This document shows, one piece after another, positions 10,688 to 18,873 of a DNA stretch of 64,000 nucleotides. The first letter of the stretch is position 1. Each line of letters begins with the position of its first letter. Made by a program: the position numbers and the translations under genes. The notes below the pieces were generated by a model, which was not told the origin of the DNA, did not search any database, and was given only the letters and a program-made list of their open reading frames with translations. The stretch comes from Variovorax paradoxus B4 (GTDB lineage: Bacteria > Pseudomonadota > Gammaproteobacteria > Burkholderiales > Burkholderiaceae_C), in assembly GCF_000463015.1 (NCBI RefSeq), contig NC_022234.1, forward strand, positions 186,001-250,000, read 5' to 3'.

Positions 10688-11026
10688 ATGTTCCATTCAT
10701 TGCCGGCCCGTTGGCTGGCTGTCTTTCCCGCCCTGGCGGCGCTCGCCGCCGCGGCCCAGCCGGTGCCGGCCCTCGCGCCGGCGACCGGTGAAGCAGCCAC
10801 CCGTGCGCCCACCGCCCTGAGCTACAAGTCCGCGCTCGAGGGCTATCGACCGTTCACCGACGACAAGCCCATCCCGTGGAAAGAGGCCAACGAGACCGTC
10901 CGCCAGCGGGGCGGTTGGAAGGCCTATGCGGAGGAGGCGGCGGGTGGCGGCGCGGCCGATGCGCCTGCCGCGCACCAGGGGCACACGATGCCGATGCCTC
11001 CCGCGAAAAAGGAGCAGAAGCCATGA
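10688..11026 (+). CDS. Hypothetical exported protein upstream of tolC-like gene
   Basis: A 112-residue protein with a signal peptide (WLAVFPALAALAAAAQPVPALA). The mature part has one conserved-looking stretch, SYKSALEGYRPFTDDKPIPWKEAN, then an acidic alanine-glycine segment and a short His/Met tail (HQGHTMPMPP) that could bind copper. Its TGA overlaps the ATG of the outer-membrane efflux gene by four bases, so the two are translationally coupled. I do not recognise a named family. Small periplasmic proteins with this 'ALEGYRPF' region often sit next to copper efflux genes, which suggests a role in the same system. Confidence 0.6.
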   Translation: MFHSLPARWLAVFPALAALAAAAQPVPALAPATGEAATRAPTALSYKSALEGYRPFTDDKPIPWKEANETVRQRGGWKAYAEEAAGGGAADAPAAHQGHTMPMPPAKKEQKP

Positions 11027-12447
11027 AGCGCGCCTTGCGCCTCACGGCCGCCGCTGCTGCGGCCGTCTTGCTGGCGGGCTGCGCCTCCGTCGGCATCGAC
11101 GACGCCCTGCAGGACACCAACACCCAGGCCCAGCAGTTCACCGGCGGCAAGCTCGAACTCAGCCGCACGCAGGAACAGCGTGACCGCCGCTCCGCACTGA
11201 CGCAGGAACTGCTGTCCAGGCCGCTGTCGCAAAGCGACGCGGTGCAGCTCGCGCTGGCCAACAGCCCCGCGGTCCAGGCCCTGGTGGCCCAGAGCTGGAG
11301 CGACATCGCCGCGGCCAACCAGTCGAGCCGGCTGCCCAACCCGGTCTTCAGCTTTGAGCGCATGCGCCTGAACAGCGAGCTCGAACTCGGGCGGCTCCTG
11401 TCTTTCGGCCTCGTGGACCTCATCCTGCTGCCGCAGCGCCTGTCGATCTCGCGCAGCCAGTCGAGCCAGGCCAAGGTGCAGCTCACCGGTGCGGTGGTCG
11501 ACCAGGTCACGCAGGTGCGGCAGGCCTGGGTCCGCGCAGTGGCCGCGCAGCAGATGCTGCAGTACGCCGAGCAGGTCAAACGCTCGGCGCAGGCCAGTGC
11601 GGAACTTGCGCGGCGCATGCAGCAGATCGGCAACTTCAGCAAGCTGCAGCGCGCGCGCCAGCAGGTCTTCTATGCCGATGCGACCACGCAGCTGGCCTCG
11701 GCGCAGCACGCCGCCACCGCCGCGCGCGAGGAACTGATCCGCGCCCTGGGGCTCGACGATGCGCAGGCCGCCAGGCTGGCCTTGCCCGACCGGCTGCCCG
11801 ATCTGCCCAAGGCGCCGCGCGAGGCCAAGGAAGTGGCTGCCACCGCGACCGAGCAGCGCCTGGACGTGCAGCTCGCGCGCGCGCAGCTCGACGTGGCGGG
11901 CAAGTCGCAGGGCATCAACCTGCTGTCGACCTTCGTCGACGTGGAGGTGGGCGGCCGGCGCGACACCGTGTTCGACAACGCCGAAGGCACCAAAAGCACG
12001 CGGCGCGGTTTCGAGCTCGACATCCGGCTGCCGCTGTTCGACTGGGGCTCGGCGCAGCGCGATGCATTGAACGCGCAATCCCTGGCCGCGGCCAACCGCT
12101 ACGACGCCACCGTGCGCGGCGCTTCTTCCCAACTGCGCGAAGGCTACTCGGCCTACCGCACCGCCTACGACATCGCGCGGCACTACCGCGACGAGATCGT
12201 GCCGTTGCGCCAGGCCATGGCCGACGAGAACGTGCTTCGCTACAACGGCATGCTGATCGGCGTCTTCGAGCTGCTGGCCGAGGCGCGCGACCAGATCGCC
12301 AGCGTGAGCAACGCCATCAACGCCCAGCAGCAGTTCTGGCTGGCCGATGCCGCACTGGCGGCCTCGGTGATCGGAAAGCCCACGGCCATGGGCGCCACGA
12401 CCGCCAGCGCGGGAGGCGAAGCCGCCCCCGCCGGCGCCGCCCATTGA
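11023..12447 (+). CDS. TolC-family outer-membrane efflux lipoprotein
   Basis: A 474-residue outer-membrane factor. The signal peptide ends in a lipobox, VLLAGCAS, so the cysteine is probably lipidated. Two long helical repeats follow, typical of TolC/OEP proteins; the first includes SDAVQLALANSPAVQALVAQ and the second TEQRLDVQLARAQLDVAGKSQG. Such trimers form a channel through the outer membrane and periplasm for RND or similar pumps. No RND pump or membrane-fusion gene is beside it; instead it is linked to a multicopper oxidase, a cupredoxin and a CusF-like protein, so copper export or secretion is likely. Its ATG overlaps the previous gene by four bases. Confidence 0.87.
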   Translation: MKRALRLTAAAAAAVLLAGCASVGIDDALQDTNTQAQQFTGGKLELSRTQEQRDRRSALTQELLSRPLSQSDAVQLALANSPAVQALVAQSWSDIAAANQSSRLPNPVFSFERMRLNSELELGRLLSFGLVDLILLPQRLSISRSQSSQAKVQLTGAVVDQVTQVRQAWVRAVAAQQMLQYAEQVKRSAQASAELARRMQQIGNFSKLQRARQQVFYADATTQLASAQHAATAAREELIRALGLDDAQAARLALPDRLPDLPKAPREAKEVAATATEQRLDVQLARAQLDVAGKSQGINLLSTFVDVEVGGRRDTVFDNAEGTKSTRRGFELDIRLPLFDWGSAQRDALNAQSLAAANRYDATVRGASSQLREGYSAYRTAYDIARHYRDEIVPLRQAMADENVLRYNGMLIGVFELLAEARDQIASVSNAINAQQQFWLADAALAASVIGKPTAMGATTASAGGEAAPAGAAH

Positions 12448-12482
12448 GCGCGGCATCCGCGTTCACCAACGATTCGAACGAC

Positions 12483-13898
12483 ATGACCAACAGACGCAAT
12501 TTCCTGAGCGGCGCCGGTGCCATCACTGGCGCCCTTGCGGCCGCGAGCGTGAGCAAGGTGGCCATGGCCGCGCTGCCCGAGCCCGTGACCCAGACCACGC
12601 CCAACACCATGCCGCCGCTCATGCCCGCGAGTGGTCGGCCCTACAACCCCGTGGTCACGCTCAACGGCTGGACGCTGCCCTGGCGCATGAACAACGGCGT
12701 GAAGGAATTCCACCTGGTGGCCGAGCCTGTGGTGCGCGAGATGGCGCCCGGCTTCAAGGCCAACCTGTGGGGCTACAACGGCCAGTCGCCCGGCCCGACC
12801 ATCGAGGTGGTCGAAGGCGACCGCGTGCGCATCTTCGTGACCAACAAGCTGCCCGAGCACACCAGCGTGCACTGGCATGGCCAGCGCCTGCCCAACGGCA
12901 TGGACGGCGTCTCGGGCCTGACCCAGCCGCCGATCCGCCCGGGCAAGACCTTCGTCTACGAGTTTGTCGCGCGCCGCCCCGGCACCTTCATGTACCACCC
13001 GCATGCGGACGAGATGACGCAGATGGCCATGGGCATGATGGGCTTCTGGGTGACGCACCCGAAGGCCGAGCATCCGCTGATCGAGAAGGTTGACCGCGAC
13101 TTCGTGTTCCTGCTCAACGCCTACGACGTGGAGCCCGGGAGCGCCACGCCCAAGATCATGACCATGCTGGACTTCAACCTGTGGTCCTGGAACAGCCGGA
13201 TCTTTCCCGGCATCGATTCGCTCAACGTGCGGCTCAACGACAAGGTGCGCATCCGCATCGGCAACCTCACGATGACCAACCACCCGATGCACCTGCACGG
13301 GCACGAGTTCCTCGTCACCGGCACCGATGGTGGGCCGACCCCCAGGAGCACGCGCCAGTACGAGGTGACCGCCGACGTGGCCGTCGGCCAGATGCGCCAG
13401 ATCGAGTTTCTTGCCGACGAGGAGGGCGACTGGGCCTTCCACTGCCACAAGAGCCACCACACCATGAACGCGATGGGCCACGACGTGCCCACCCTCATCG
13501 GCCTGGACCACAAGGACGTAGCCAAGCAGATCACGAACCTGGTGCCCGACTACATGGTGATGGGCGAGCGCGGCATGGCCGACATGGGCGAGATGGAAAT
13601 GCCCATTCCCGACAACACCGCGCGAATGATGACCGGCGAAGGGCCCTTCGGCTCGGTCGAGATGGGCGGCATGTTCAGCGTGGTGAAGGTGCGCAGGAAC
13701 CAGAAGCCCGGCGATTACAGCAACCCCGGCTGGTTCAAGCACCCGAAGGGCACCGTGGCCTACGAACTCGACGGCCCGGCGCCCGAAACATCGCGCCAGC
13801 GCGATGCCGGCGCGGCCGCGATGCCTGCGCAGAACATGCCCGCGAAGAACATCGAAGTCCAGATCCGCAAGCCCGGCGGTGGCCACTCCGGCCACTGA
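12483..13898 (+). CDS. Periplasmic multicopper oxidase (copper resistance)
   Basis: A 471-residue multicopper oxidase with a Tat signal (TNRRNFLSG...). The four copper-ligand motifs are present: HWHG (130-133), HPHAD (172-176), HPMHLHGH (267-274) and HCHKSHHTM (320-328). The last supplies the type 1 copper ligands and Cys-His bridge. CopA/CueO-like enzymes oxidise Cu(I) to less toxic Cu(II) with reduction of O2 to water. The C-terminal third is rich in methionine (MADMGEMEMPIP, MGGMF), often a Cu(I)-binding trait. A TTG at 12444 overlapping the tolC-like stop could also start translation; the ATG at 12483 puts the twin-arginine motif at the very N-terminus and is preferred. Confidence 0.9.
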   Translation: MTNRRNFLSGAGAITGALAAASVSKVAMAALPEPVTQTTPNTMPPLMPASGRPYNPVVTLNGWTLPWRMNNGVKEFHLVAEPVVREMAPGFKANLWGYNGQSPGPTIEVVEGDRVRIFVTNKLPEHTSVHWHGQRLPNGMDGVSGLTQPPIRPGKTFVYEFVARRPGTFMYHPHADEMTQMAMGMMGFWVTHPKAEHPLIEKVDRDFVFLLNAYDVEPGSATPKIMTMLDFNLWSWNSRIFPGIDSLNVRLNDKVRIRIGNLTMTNHPMHLHGHEFLVTGTDGGPTPRSTRQYEVTADVAVGQMRQIEFLADEEGDWAFHCHKSHHTMNAMGHDVPTLIGLDHKDVAKQITNLVPDYMVMGERGMADMGEMEMPIPDNTARMMTGEGPFGSVEMGGMFSVVKVRRNQKPGDYSNPGWFKHPKGTVAYELDGPAPETSRQRDAGAAAMPAQNMPAKNIEVQIRKPGGGHSGH

Positions 13899-13954
13899 TT
13901 TTTCATCTTTCTTGTCCCTCTTTCTTCCAACCTCGAACCCTCAGAAGGAAAACC

Positions 13955-14461
13955 ATGAAGCACAACATCCTCCGCAACACCGCCTTCGCAGCACTCACTG
14001 CCCTCGCGGCCGCGGGCGCCCTTGCCGCCGGCAACCACGCCGGGGGCCACGGCCATGGCGATGCCGACACGGCCATCGGCCAACCCGGCGTGGCTGCCAA
14101 GGCCACGCGAACCATCAACGTCGACATGACCGACGGCATGCGCTTCACGCCCGCCGACATCAAGGTGAAGCAGGGCGAGACCGTGCGCTTCGTCGTCAAG
14201 AACTCCGGCCAGCTCAAGCACGAGCTCGTGCTCGGCACCGAGAAGGAACTCAAGGAGCACTACGAAGCCATGAAGAAGAACCCCGAGATGGAGCACGCCG
14301 ATCCCAACATGGTGACCCTGGCCGCGGGCAAGAGCGGCGAGATCGTGTGGCAGTTCACCAAGGCCGGCAAGTTCGACTTCGCATGCCTGCAGCCGGGCCA
14401 CTACGACGCCGGCATGAAGGGCGCCGTGACGGTGGCCAGCAAGACCGCTGCCGCCAAGTAA
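13955..14461 (+). CDS. Exported cupredoxin (plastocyanin/azurin-like)
   Basis: A 168-residue exported blue-copper protein. A signal peptide (AFAALTALAAAGALAAG) is followed by a short histidine-rich stretch (NHAGGHGHGDAD) and a single cupredoxin domain. The type 1 copper ligands are visible as the histidine in KHELVLG and the Cys-His-Met group CLQPGHYDAGM. It can carry electrons or bind copper in the periplasm, and probably pairs with the multicopper oxidase encoded 56 bases upstream. An AGAAGGA ribosome-binding site precedes the ATG. Similar cupredoxins recur in copper/silver resistance loci; the exact partner is inferred. Confidence 0.88.
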   Translation: MKHNILRNTAFAALTALAAAGALAAGNHAGGHGHGDADTAIGQPGVAAKATRTINVDMTDGMRFTPADIKVKQGETVRFVVKNSGQLKHELVLGTEKELKEHYEAMKKNPEMEHADPNMVTLAAGKSGEIVWQFTKAGKFDFACLQPGHYDAGMKGAVTVASKTAAAK

Positions 14462-14494
14462 GAAGACAACCCACCCTCCAGGAGAGACACGACC

Positions 14495-14782
14495 ATGTCG
14501 AAGATTCGCATTGCACTCATGGCGGCGCTGGCCGCATTCGCTTTCACGGCTTCTGCCGCGGAGCTTGCCGATGGCGAGATCCGCAAGGTGGACAAGGACA
14601 ACAAGAAGCTCACGATCAAGCACGGCCCGCTCAAGAGCCTGGACATGCCAGGCATGACCATGGTTTTTGGAGTGAGCGACGAGACCGTGCTGGACAAGTT
14701 CCAGCCGGGGGACAAGGTTCGCTTTGATGCGCAGAAGGCGGATGGGAAGATTGTTGTGACCCATATCGAGCCTGCGCGCTGA
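14495..14782 (+). CDS. CusF-like periplasmic copper-binding protein
   Basis: A 95-residue protein with a signal peptide (LMAALAAFAFTASA) and a small OB-fold domain of the CusF_Ec family. CusF binds Cu(I)/Ag(I) with one histidine, two methionines and a capping tryptophan in the order H...WPxMTM. Here the corresponding region reads KHGPLKSLDMPGMTMVF, so the histidine and both methionines are kept but the tryptophan is replaced by methionine. It is the last gene of the copper cluster, 33 bases after the cupredoxin, and probably delivers copper to or from the other members. A hairpin follows at 14824. Confidence 0.85.
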   Translation: MSKIRIALMAALAAFAFTASAAELADGEIRKVDKDNKKLTIKHGPLKSLDMPGMTMVFGVSDETVLDKFQPGDKVRFDAQKADGKIVVTHIEPAR

Positions 14783-14823
14783 GGGGCAGTAGCTTCGGCG
14801 ACCGAGCACCCCCCGTACTGGCA

Positions 14824-14860
14824 ACCCAGCTTCAGCGGCTGGGTGACAGGCGGCCTTTTT
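14824..14860 (+). terminator. Possible terminator after the copper cluster
   Basis: Perfect 7-base arms ACCCAGC (14824-14830) and GCTGGGT (14838-14844) form a hairpin 41 bases after the CusF-like stop codon. A run of five T lies 11 bases further (14856-14860). The gap between stem and T-run makes it a weak rho-independent candidate. Confidence 0.4.
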
Positions 14861-14883
14861 GTTCCTTGGCAGCAACGGAAGAA

Positions 14884-15192
14884 CTACTCGCGCACGTCAA
14901 CGCCGTGCGGGCCTGCACTCTGGACCAATTCTGTGTGGATCTGCCGCAGATTGCGCCGCTGTTTCCGCGATTTGGTGGCCTCGATCGCAAGCCAGGTCGC
15001 GAGCTTGTCGGCATAGGGATCGAGCTTGCTTGAGCTCGCCCGCTTGGCGTAGCGCGGCGCTTCGTCGCCGGCTCGCAGGTACTTCTTTACGGTGTTGCGA
15101 GACAGGCCTGTACGCCTTGCAATCTCGCGAATGGACATCTGCTCGCGCAGGGCCCAGCCTCTGATGACACTCAATGTCGCCACGTCTATCAC
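14884..15192 (-). pseudogene. Truncated IS21-family transposase (IstA N-terminus)
   Basis: About 102 codons starting with GTG at 15192. The protein has the IS21 IstA N-terminal helix-turn-helix: MSIREIARRTGLSRNTVKKYL, then basic and linker residues (RYAKRASSSKLDPYADKLATWL). A complete IstA is about 400-500 residues with a DDE domain; here the frame stops after HTELVQSAGPHGVDVRE and similarity appears to end around ELV. No IstB follows. This is the left-hand remnant of an element that lost its catalytic part, with the deletion junction near the end of the copper cluster. Confidence 0.75.
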
Positions 15193-15272
15193 TCCTAGGA
15201 TCCCCTGCCTTAAAAATGAGCAGGGTAGGGTTTTACGTGGGTCAGTCTTAGACGGAAATTAGTGCGTTAGCC

Positions 15273-16879
15273 GGGGGTGCGGATAAAAACTTGGACTGGT
15301 TTATGCCGCAAGTCCAAGGCTCACCCGGTATTCGATAGGGCTGAGAGAGCCAAGAGAGATCTTGATCCGCTTCTCGTTGTACCAACGGATGTACGAGTCG
15401 ACCGCCTCGATGAATTGCTCAATGGTGGAGTTCTTCCAGTCTCGAGGATAGAACAGTTCGTTCTTCAGCCGACCGAAGAAGCCTTCGCAAGCTGCGTTAT
15501 CAGGTGAGCATGCCTTGCGAGACATCGAGCGGGTGAAGTTAGCGTCGCTCATTCTTGATAGCCAACCTGGCCAGCGGTAGTGGCCGCCCCGATCGGAGTG
15601 AACCACAGGCCGGTGAGTAGTTTCGGCCACTGTCTCGATGGCTGCATCCAGCATCGTGTTGACCAACTCAGCGTCCGGACTGGTCCCAATGGTCCAGCTG
15701 ACGACCATTCCATCGAAGCAGTCGATGATGGGCGAGAGGTACACCTTGCCAGCCGGGATCTGGAACTCCGTGATGTCCGTGAGCCATTTCTCGTTGGGGA
15801 CCACGGCCTGGAAGTCGCGGTTGATGAGGTTCTCAGGCGCTGGACTGATCTCGCCAAGGTATGACGCATACCTGCGCTTCCTGGGCTTTGGAACAACCAG
15901 GCTTTCCTGCTTCATTAACCGCTGCACGACCTTCTCGGAGATCGCGACGTCCTGTCTAGTGAGCGAAGCTTGCAGCCTGCGGTAGCCATAGCAGCGGTGG
16001 TTCGACTCAAAGATGTCGGTGATGGATTGCCGCACCTCCAGGTACTTGTCGCCCACCGCTGCACGTGCCCGATGGTAGAAGTACGAACTACGCGCAAGAT
16101 CCAACTGTGCAAGGAGCTCTGGCAGGCCATAGTGCTCCCTGAGGGCGTCAATCAGCAGTGTCTTCTCCCGGTTGGACAGGAGCTGCAGGTCGACGCCCAG
16201 GCCTTTTTTTAACAGTTCGTTGGCCTTGTTCAAGAGGTCCTGCTCAAGGCGAAGTTGCCTGACTTCGCGGCGCAGCGACTCAACCTGACGCTCGAGCTCG
16301 TCGCGCTCTTGCGACGGCGGAGATTGATTGGTGCTTTTCATGGATGCGGGTGCCTCACGTCCCAGAAGTTGGTTCTTCCAGTTGTACAGCGTTGGCCGGC
16401 ACACGCCGAACTTGTCGGCTACAGCCTGCGCACTTTCCTCACGCGTGCAAAGCTCCATGACTCCCGCTTGCATCAGCTCCCCGGAATACCTTCGTCGCCC
16501 CACACTGCCAACGACAGCCCTTCTGACCTCAGGAATGGCCTCGCGAACCCACGCGGTCAGTGTCCCTCTGCCGGGGTAGCCCAATGCCCTCATGGTGGCA
16601 GCAATGCAGCGGTCGTGAGTGAGGTAGTGCTCGATAGCTGCCGCTTTTTGCTCCTGCGAGAACTTGGGTCTCCGGCCCGCATAGCCCGCTGGCAAGTCAA
16701 GCTTCTGCTGGTATTCGTTGTACCAGCCCTTCAGAGAATTTTTTGTTGGATAACCCAGCTGACGGATAGTGGGTCTGACGCGTTTGCCAAGCTTGATGTA
16801 GAGCTCAACGGCTCGAATCCGATCTTCGTAGGAATACATGAACTACCTCTAGGTAGTCCAAGTTTTCGTCCGCACCCCC
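15273..16879 (-). mobile_element. Complete IS3-family insertion sequence
   Basis: A 1607-base element bounded by imperfect 25-base inverted repeats (15273-15297 and 16855-16879). Both ends share GGGGGTGCGGA at the tip and AAAACTTGGACT inside, differing only in the middle. It is flanked by a 3-base direct repeat GCC (15270-15272 and 16880-16882), within the 3-5 base range for IS3 targets. It encodes one transposase with an intact DDE triad, so it may still be mobile. It sits inside the end of an older IS21-family remnant. Confidence 0.9.
15301..16839 (-). CDS. IS3-family transposase, single fused reading frame
   Basis: A 512-residue transposase in one continuous frame. The N-terminal half (OrfA-like) has two helix-turn-helix regions (AIEHYLTHDRCIAATMRALGY; SAQAVADKFGVCRPTLYNWK) and a leucine-rich coiled coil (LERQVESLRREVRQLRLEQ). 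The C-terminal half (OrfB-like) is an rve integrase core with D in WLTDITEF, D in HSDRGGHY and E in EGFFGRLKNE. Most IS3 members encode these halves in two frames joined by -1 frameshifting at an A-rich slip site. Here an A7 run (16205-16211 on the other strand) lies at the expected joint, in LLKKGLG, but the zero frame reads straight through it. Frame, ends and catalytic residues all look intact. Confidence 0.9.
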   Translation of the reverse strand: MYSYEDRIRAVELYIKLGKRVRPTIRQLGYPTKNSLKGWYNEYQQKLDLPAGYAGRRPKFSQEQKAAAIEHYLTHDRCIAATMRALGYPGRGTLTAWVREAIPEVRRAVVGSVGRRRYSGELMQAGVMELCTREESAQAVADKFGVCRPTLYNWKNQLLGREAPASMKSTNQSPPSQERDELERQVESLRREVRQLRLEQDLLNKANELLKKGLGVDLQLLSNREKTLLIDALREHYGLPELLAQLDLARSSYFYHRARAAVGDKYLEVRQSITDIFESNHRCYGYRRLQASLTRQDVAISEKVVQRLMKQESLVVPKPRKRRYASYLGEISPAPENLINRDFQAVVPNEKWLTDITEFQIPAGKVYLSPIIDCFDGMVVSWTIGTSPDAELVNTMLDAAIETVAETTHRPVVHSDRGGHYRWPGWLSRMSDANFTRSMSRKACSPDNAACEGFFGRLKNELFYPRDWKNSTIEQFIEAVDSYIRWYNEKRIKISLGSLSPIEYRVSLGLAA

Positions 16880-17068
16880 GCCGGGTCAATTTTCGGTGGC
16901 AATCAACAATCGAGCAGCATGATGCTTCTCCGTTAGGGGCAACAGCACTGGTGAGTCGCCTTCCAGGACCCACTTTCCATTCGCTGGCCAATGTCCCTGA
17001 GCGCGTTTTCGACCTTGCCCCCGCGCTTCTCGACGCCCTTGAGCGTCCCGATAAGATTGGAGAACAAT

Positions 17069-17458
17069 TTATAGCGCTAACTGCACGTCTATCCATGCCT
17101 GAAGTGATGACGCTATGACCTTGAACCCTGAAGGGCTCAGGTCCCCTAAGCCAGAGGCATAAACGTTTTTTTGGGACGCTTCGAGTGACAAAAGGACGCC
17201 CATGCCGCCACTATCGTCGCCGACGAGCAGGTATCCGGGGGCGTATTCGAAGACCTCGTAGGTTTGATTGCGCTCGGCCAAATCTTCGTGAGGATAAAGA
17301 CTAAGTCCGCTTTCAAGAAGGCAACCATCTGAGAACATCAGGAACTGGATGTAATCATTAGGTAGTCGAATGCCAAGTTGTTGTTCGGCGCTAGCCACGT
17401 CGTTTGAATTCGCACCGGCGCGTAGTCCGCGAAGATTTGCGATAGCAGAAAAATTCAT
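17069..17458 (-). CDS. SMI1/KNR4 (SUKH) immunity protein for the displaced Rhs tip
   Basis: A 129-residue SUKH-superfamily protein. The signature includes AEQQLGIRLPNDYIQFLMFSDG followed by the hydrophobic core APGYLLVGDDSGGMGVLL. SUKH proteins are the commonest immunity proteins of polymorphic toxin systems and neutralise nuclease toxins directly. The ATG (17456-17458) overlaps the TGA of the Rhs tip gene by four bases, the typical arrangement of a toxin with its cognate immunity gene. A longer in-frame start lies inside the toxin gene and is less likely. It is the last gene of the Rhs island before IS debris. Pairing is inferred from overlap. Confidence 0.85.
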   Translation of the reverse strand: MNFSAIANLRGLRAGANSNDVASAEQQLGIRLPNDYIQFLMFSDGCLLESGLSLYPHEDLAERNQTYEVFEYAPGYLLVGDDSGGMGVLLSLEASQKNVYASGLGDLSPSGFKVIASSLQAWIDVQLAL

Positions 17459-18873
17459 TTGAATGCCCCAAGACAATCGAAGTACTTATAGCTCTTTTTC
17501 ATCGCCCTACGGGCGACGTCTGTCGGAACACCTGCATTGATCATTTGTCTATACCCGGTGTTGAATTCATCCCTGACAGTGGTCGTCCCCCAGCGCCCGC
17601 CAGGCTGGCTGTCGAGACCGCGACGCTGAGCTCTTTGGGCTGCTGAGATTTGGGCATGAGATTCACCGCTAGCGGAACGAAGTAGGACTGCTGGCGCTTG
17701 ATTTCTGTCATACCCAGGGATGTTCTGCTCAGGCCACTCGTTCTGAACAGGATGATGCGATTGAACAAATTTGTCGGCACGGGTATTGCGATTCCCCGGC
17801 GCCCTGTTGGTATCAGGACTCAACTCGCCGTGCTTCCCGCTGTCCAGATTGCATGCACCGCCTGGTCTTACCTGAAGGCCTAACGGATCAATCCACTCAG
17901 TTGGATTCGATGCATACGCGTGCAGGTTTGGGCCACCGAGTAAGCCAATCGGATCTGCGCCGACAAACCTCCCGCTCTGCGGATCGTAGTACCGATGCCT
18001 GTTGTAATGCAGCCCGGTTTCCGCGTCCCAGTACTGCCCCTGGAACCGAATCGGATTCCTGAACCCCGCCTTCCGTCCCGCCTCGCTGATCGCCTGCTTC
18101 GCTTCGCCCCAGGCCTTGTAGCTGGCCGACCAGGCGATCCGCCCCTCATGGTCCGTCAGCTCCTGCGGCGTGCCCAGATGGTCGCACTGGTAGAACGCGA
18201 TCTCTTCTCTCGCAAAGGCCTGCGGCGTCCTGAGCTGCTGCCCATTCCATAGCGGATCCTGCTCGATGTCGTAGCGTCCGCCGTTGGCCGCGATCAGCGC
18301 CTTCACGTCGGTGGTCTGGCTCAACGCCACGGCCTGCGCCTGGCGGATCTGCACCAGCGGCACGAAGGAGCCGGGCTCGTGGATGTAGTGCACGCTGTCG
18401 CCGCGCCAGGCCTGCTGCTCCTGTTGGCCCTCGGTGCTCTGCGTGCTCTCGAAGGCCAGCGTGTCCCCGTCCCAGCCGAACAAGGTCGTCGCGTATGAGC
18501 TTCGCTTGGCGATGCGCCGGCCCAGGGCGTCGTAGCTGAAGGTGGTGGTCTTGCCGTAGGTGCTCGCACTGCGCATGCGGTTGAAGCCATCCCAGGTGAA
18601 CACGTTCTTCTCGCCGTTCCAGGTCCGCTCGATGAGGTTGCCGCGCTCGTCCCAGGTGTAGTGGGTGCCGGCGTAGTCCTTGAGCAGGTTGTCCATCAGC
18701 CGACCGGCCATGCTGCGGCCATCGCCGCCCAGGCGCACCGCGACGCGGGTGGTGACGCGGCCGGTGGGCCTGCGCGTTGGCACCGGTGTCGTCGGAAGGA
18801 TGGCCAATGTTGCCCGCCGGATCGAAGGCGAAGGTCTCGCGCCCCAGGCGGCTGCGGGCTCCCGGCAGGTCAC
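17455..18873 (-). CDS. Displaced Rhs tip: end of Rhs core plus Tox-SHH-like toxin domain
   Basis: Only the last part of an Rhs protein, 472 codons from a GTG at 18873. From about residue 38 it matches the Rhs proteins upstream almost word for word (GRVTTRVAVRL..MAGRLMDNLLKDYAGTHY), through the Rhs-associated core and its closing motif EWIDPLGL, then diverges. The first ~36 residues are out of frame with the Rhs core because of a one-base indel near 18770, and homology stops near 18875, so there is no N-terminus for folding or export. The 139-residue tip carries KFVQSHHPVQ and NQAPAVLL, resembling HNH/Endo VII-type Tox-SHH nucleases. This is a typical orphan rhs-CT, silent unless recombined onto a full Rhs gene. 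Confidence 0.8.
   Translation of the reverse strand: MTCREPAAAWGARPSPSIRRATLAILPTTPVPTRRPTGRVTTRVAVRLGGDGRSMAGRLMDNLLKDYAGTHYTWDERGNLIERTWNGEKNVFTWDGFNRMRSASTYGKTTTFSYDALGRRIAKRSSYATTLFGWDGDTLAFESTQSTEGQQEQQAWRGDSVHYIHEPGSFVPLVQIRQAQAVALSQTTDVKALIAANGGRYDIEQDPLWNGQQLRTPQAFAREEIAFYQCDHLGTPQELTDHEGRIAWSASYKAWGEAKQAISEAGRKAGFRNPIRFQGQYWDAETGLHYNRHRYYDPQSGRFVGADPIGLLGGPNLHAYASNPTEWIDPLGLQVRPGGACNLDSGKHGELSPDTNRAPGNRNTRADKFVQSHHPVQNEWPEQNIPGYDRNQAPAVLLRSASGESHAQISAAQRAQRRGLDSQPGGRWGTTTVRDEFNTGYRQMINAGVPTDVARRAMKKSYKYFDCLGAFK

Larger units (their letters stand above)
15193..16908 (-). mobile_element. IS21-family terminal remnant, interrupted by the IS3 element
   Basis: Upstream of the istA fragment lies a block with GGGTCAGTCTTAGACGG (about 15239-15255) and, on the far side of the IS3 insertion, GGGTCAATTTTCGGTGGC (about 16883-16900) ending in AATCAACA at 16908. 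The repeated GGGTCA units resemble the multiple terminal repeats of IS21-family elements, which end in TG...CA, so the outer tip is probably at 16908. Removing the IS3 element and one copy of its GCC target repeat restores a continuous IS21 end. Terminus identity is inferred. Confidence 0.5.

Noticed and set aside
10124..14782. The copper cluster as a horizontally acquired island.
   Set aside because: Base composition matches its neighbours and no integrase or flanking repeat is seen on its left side; IS debris lies only on its right.
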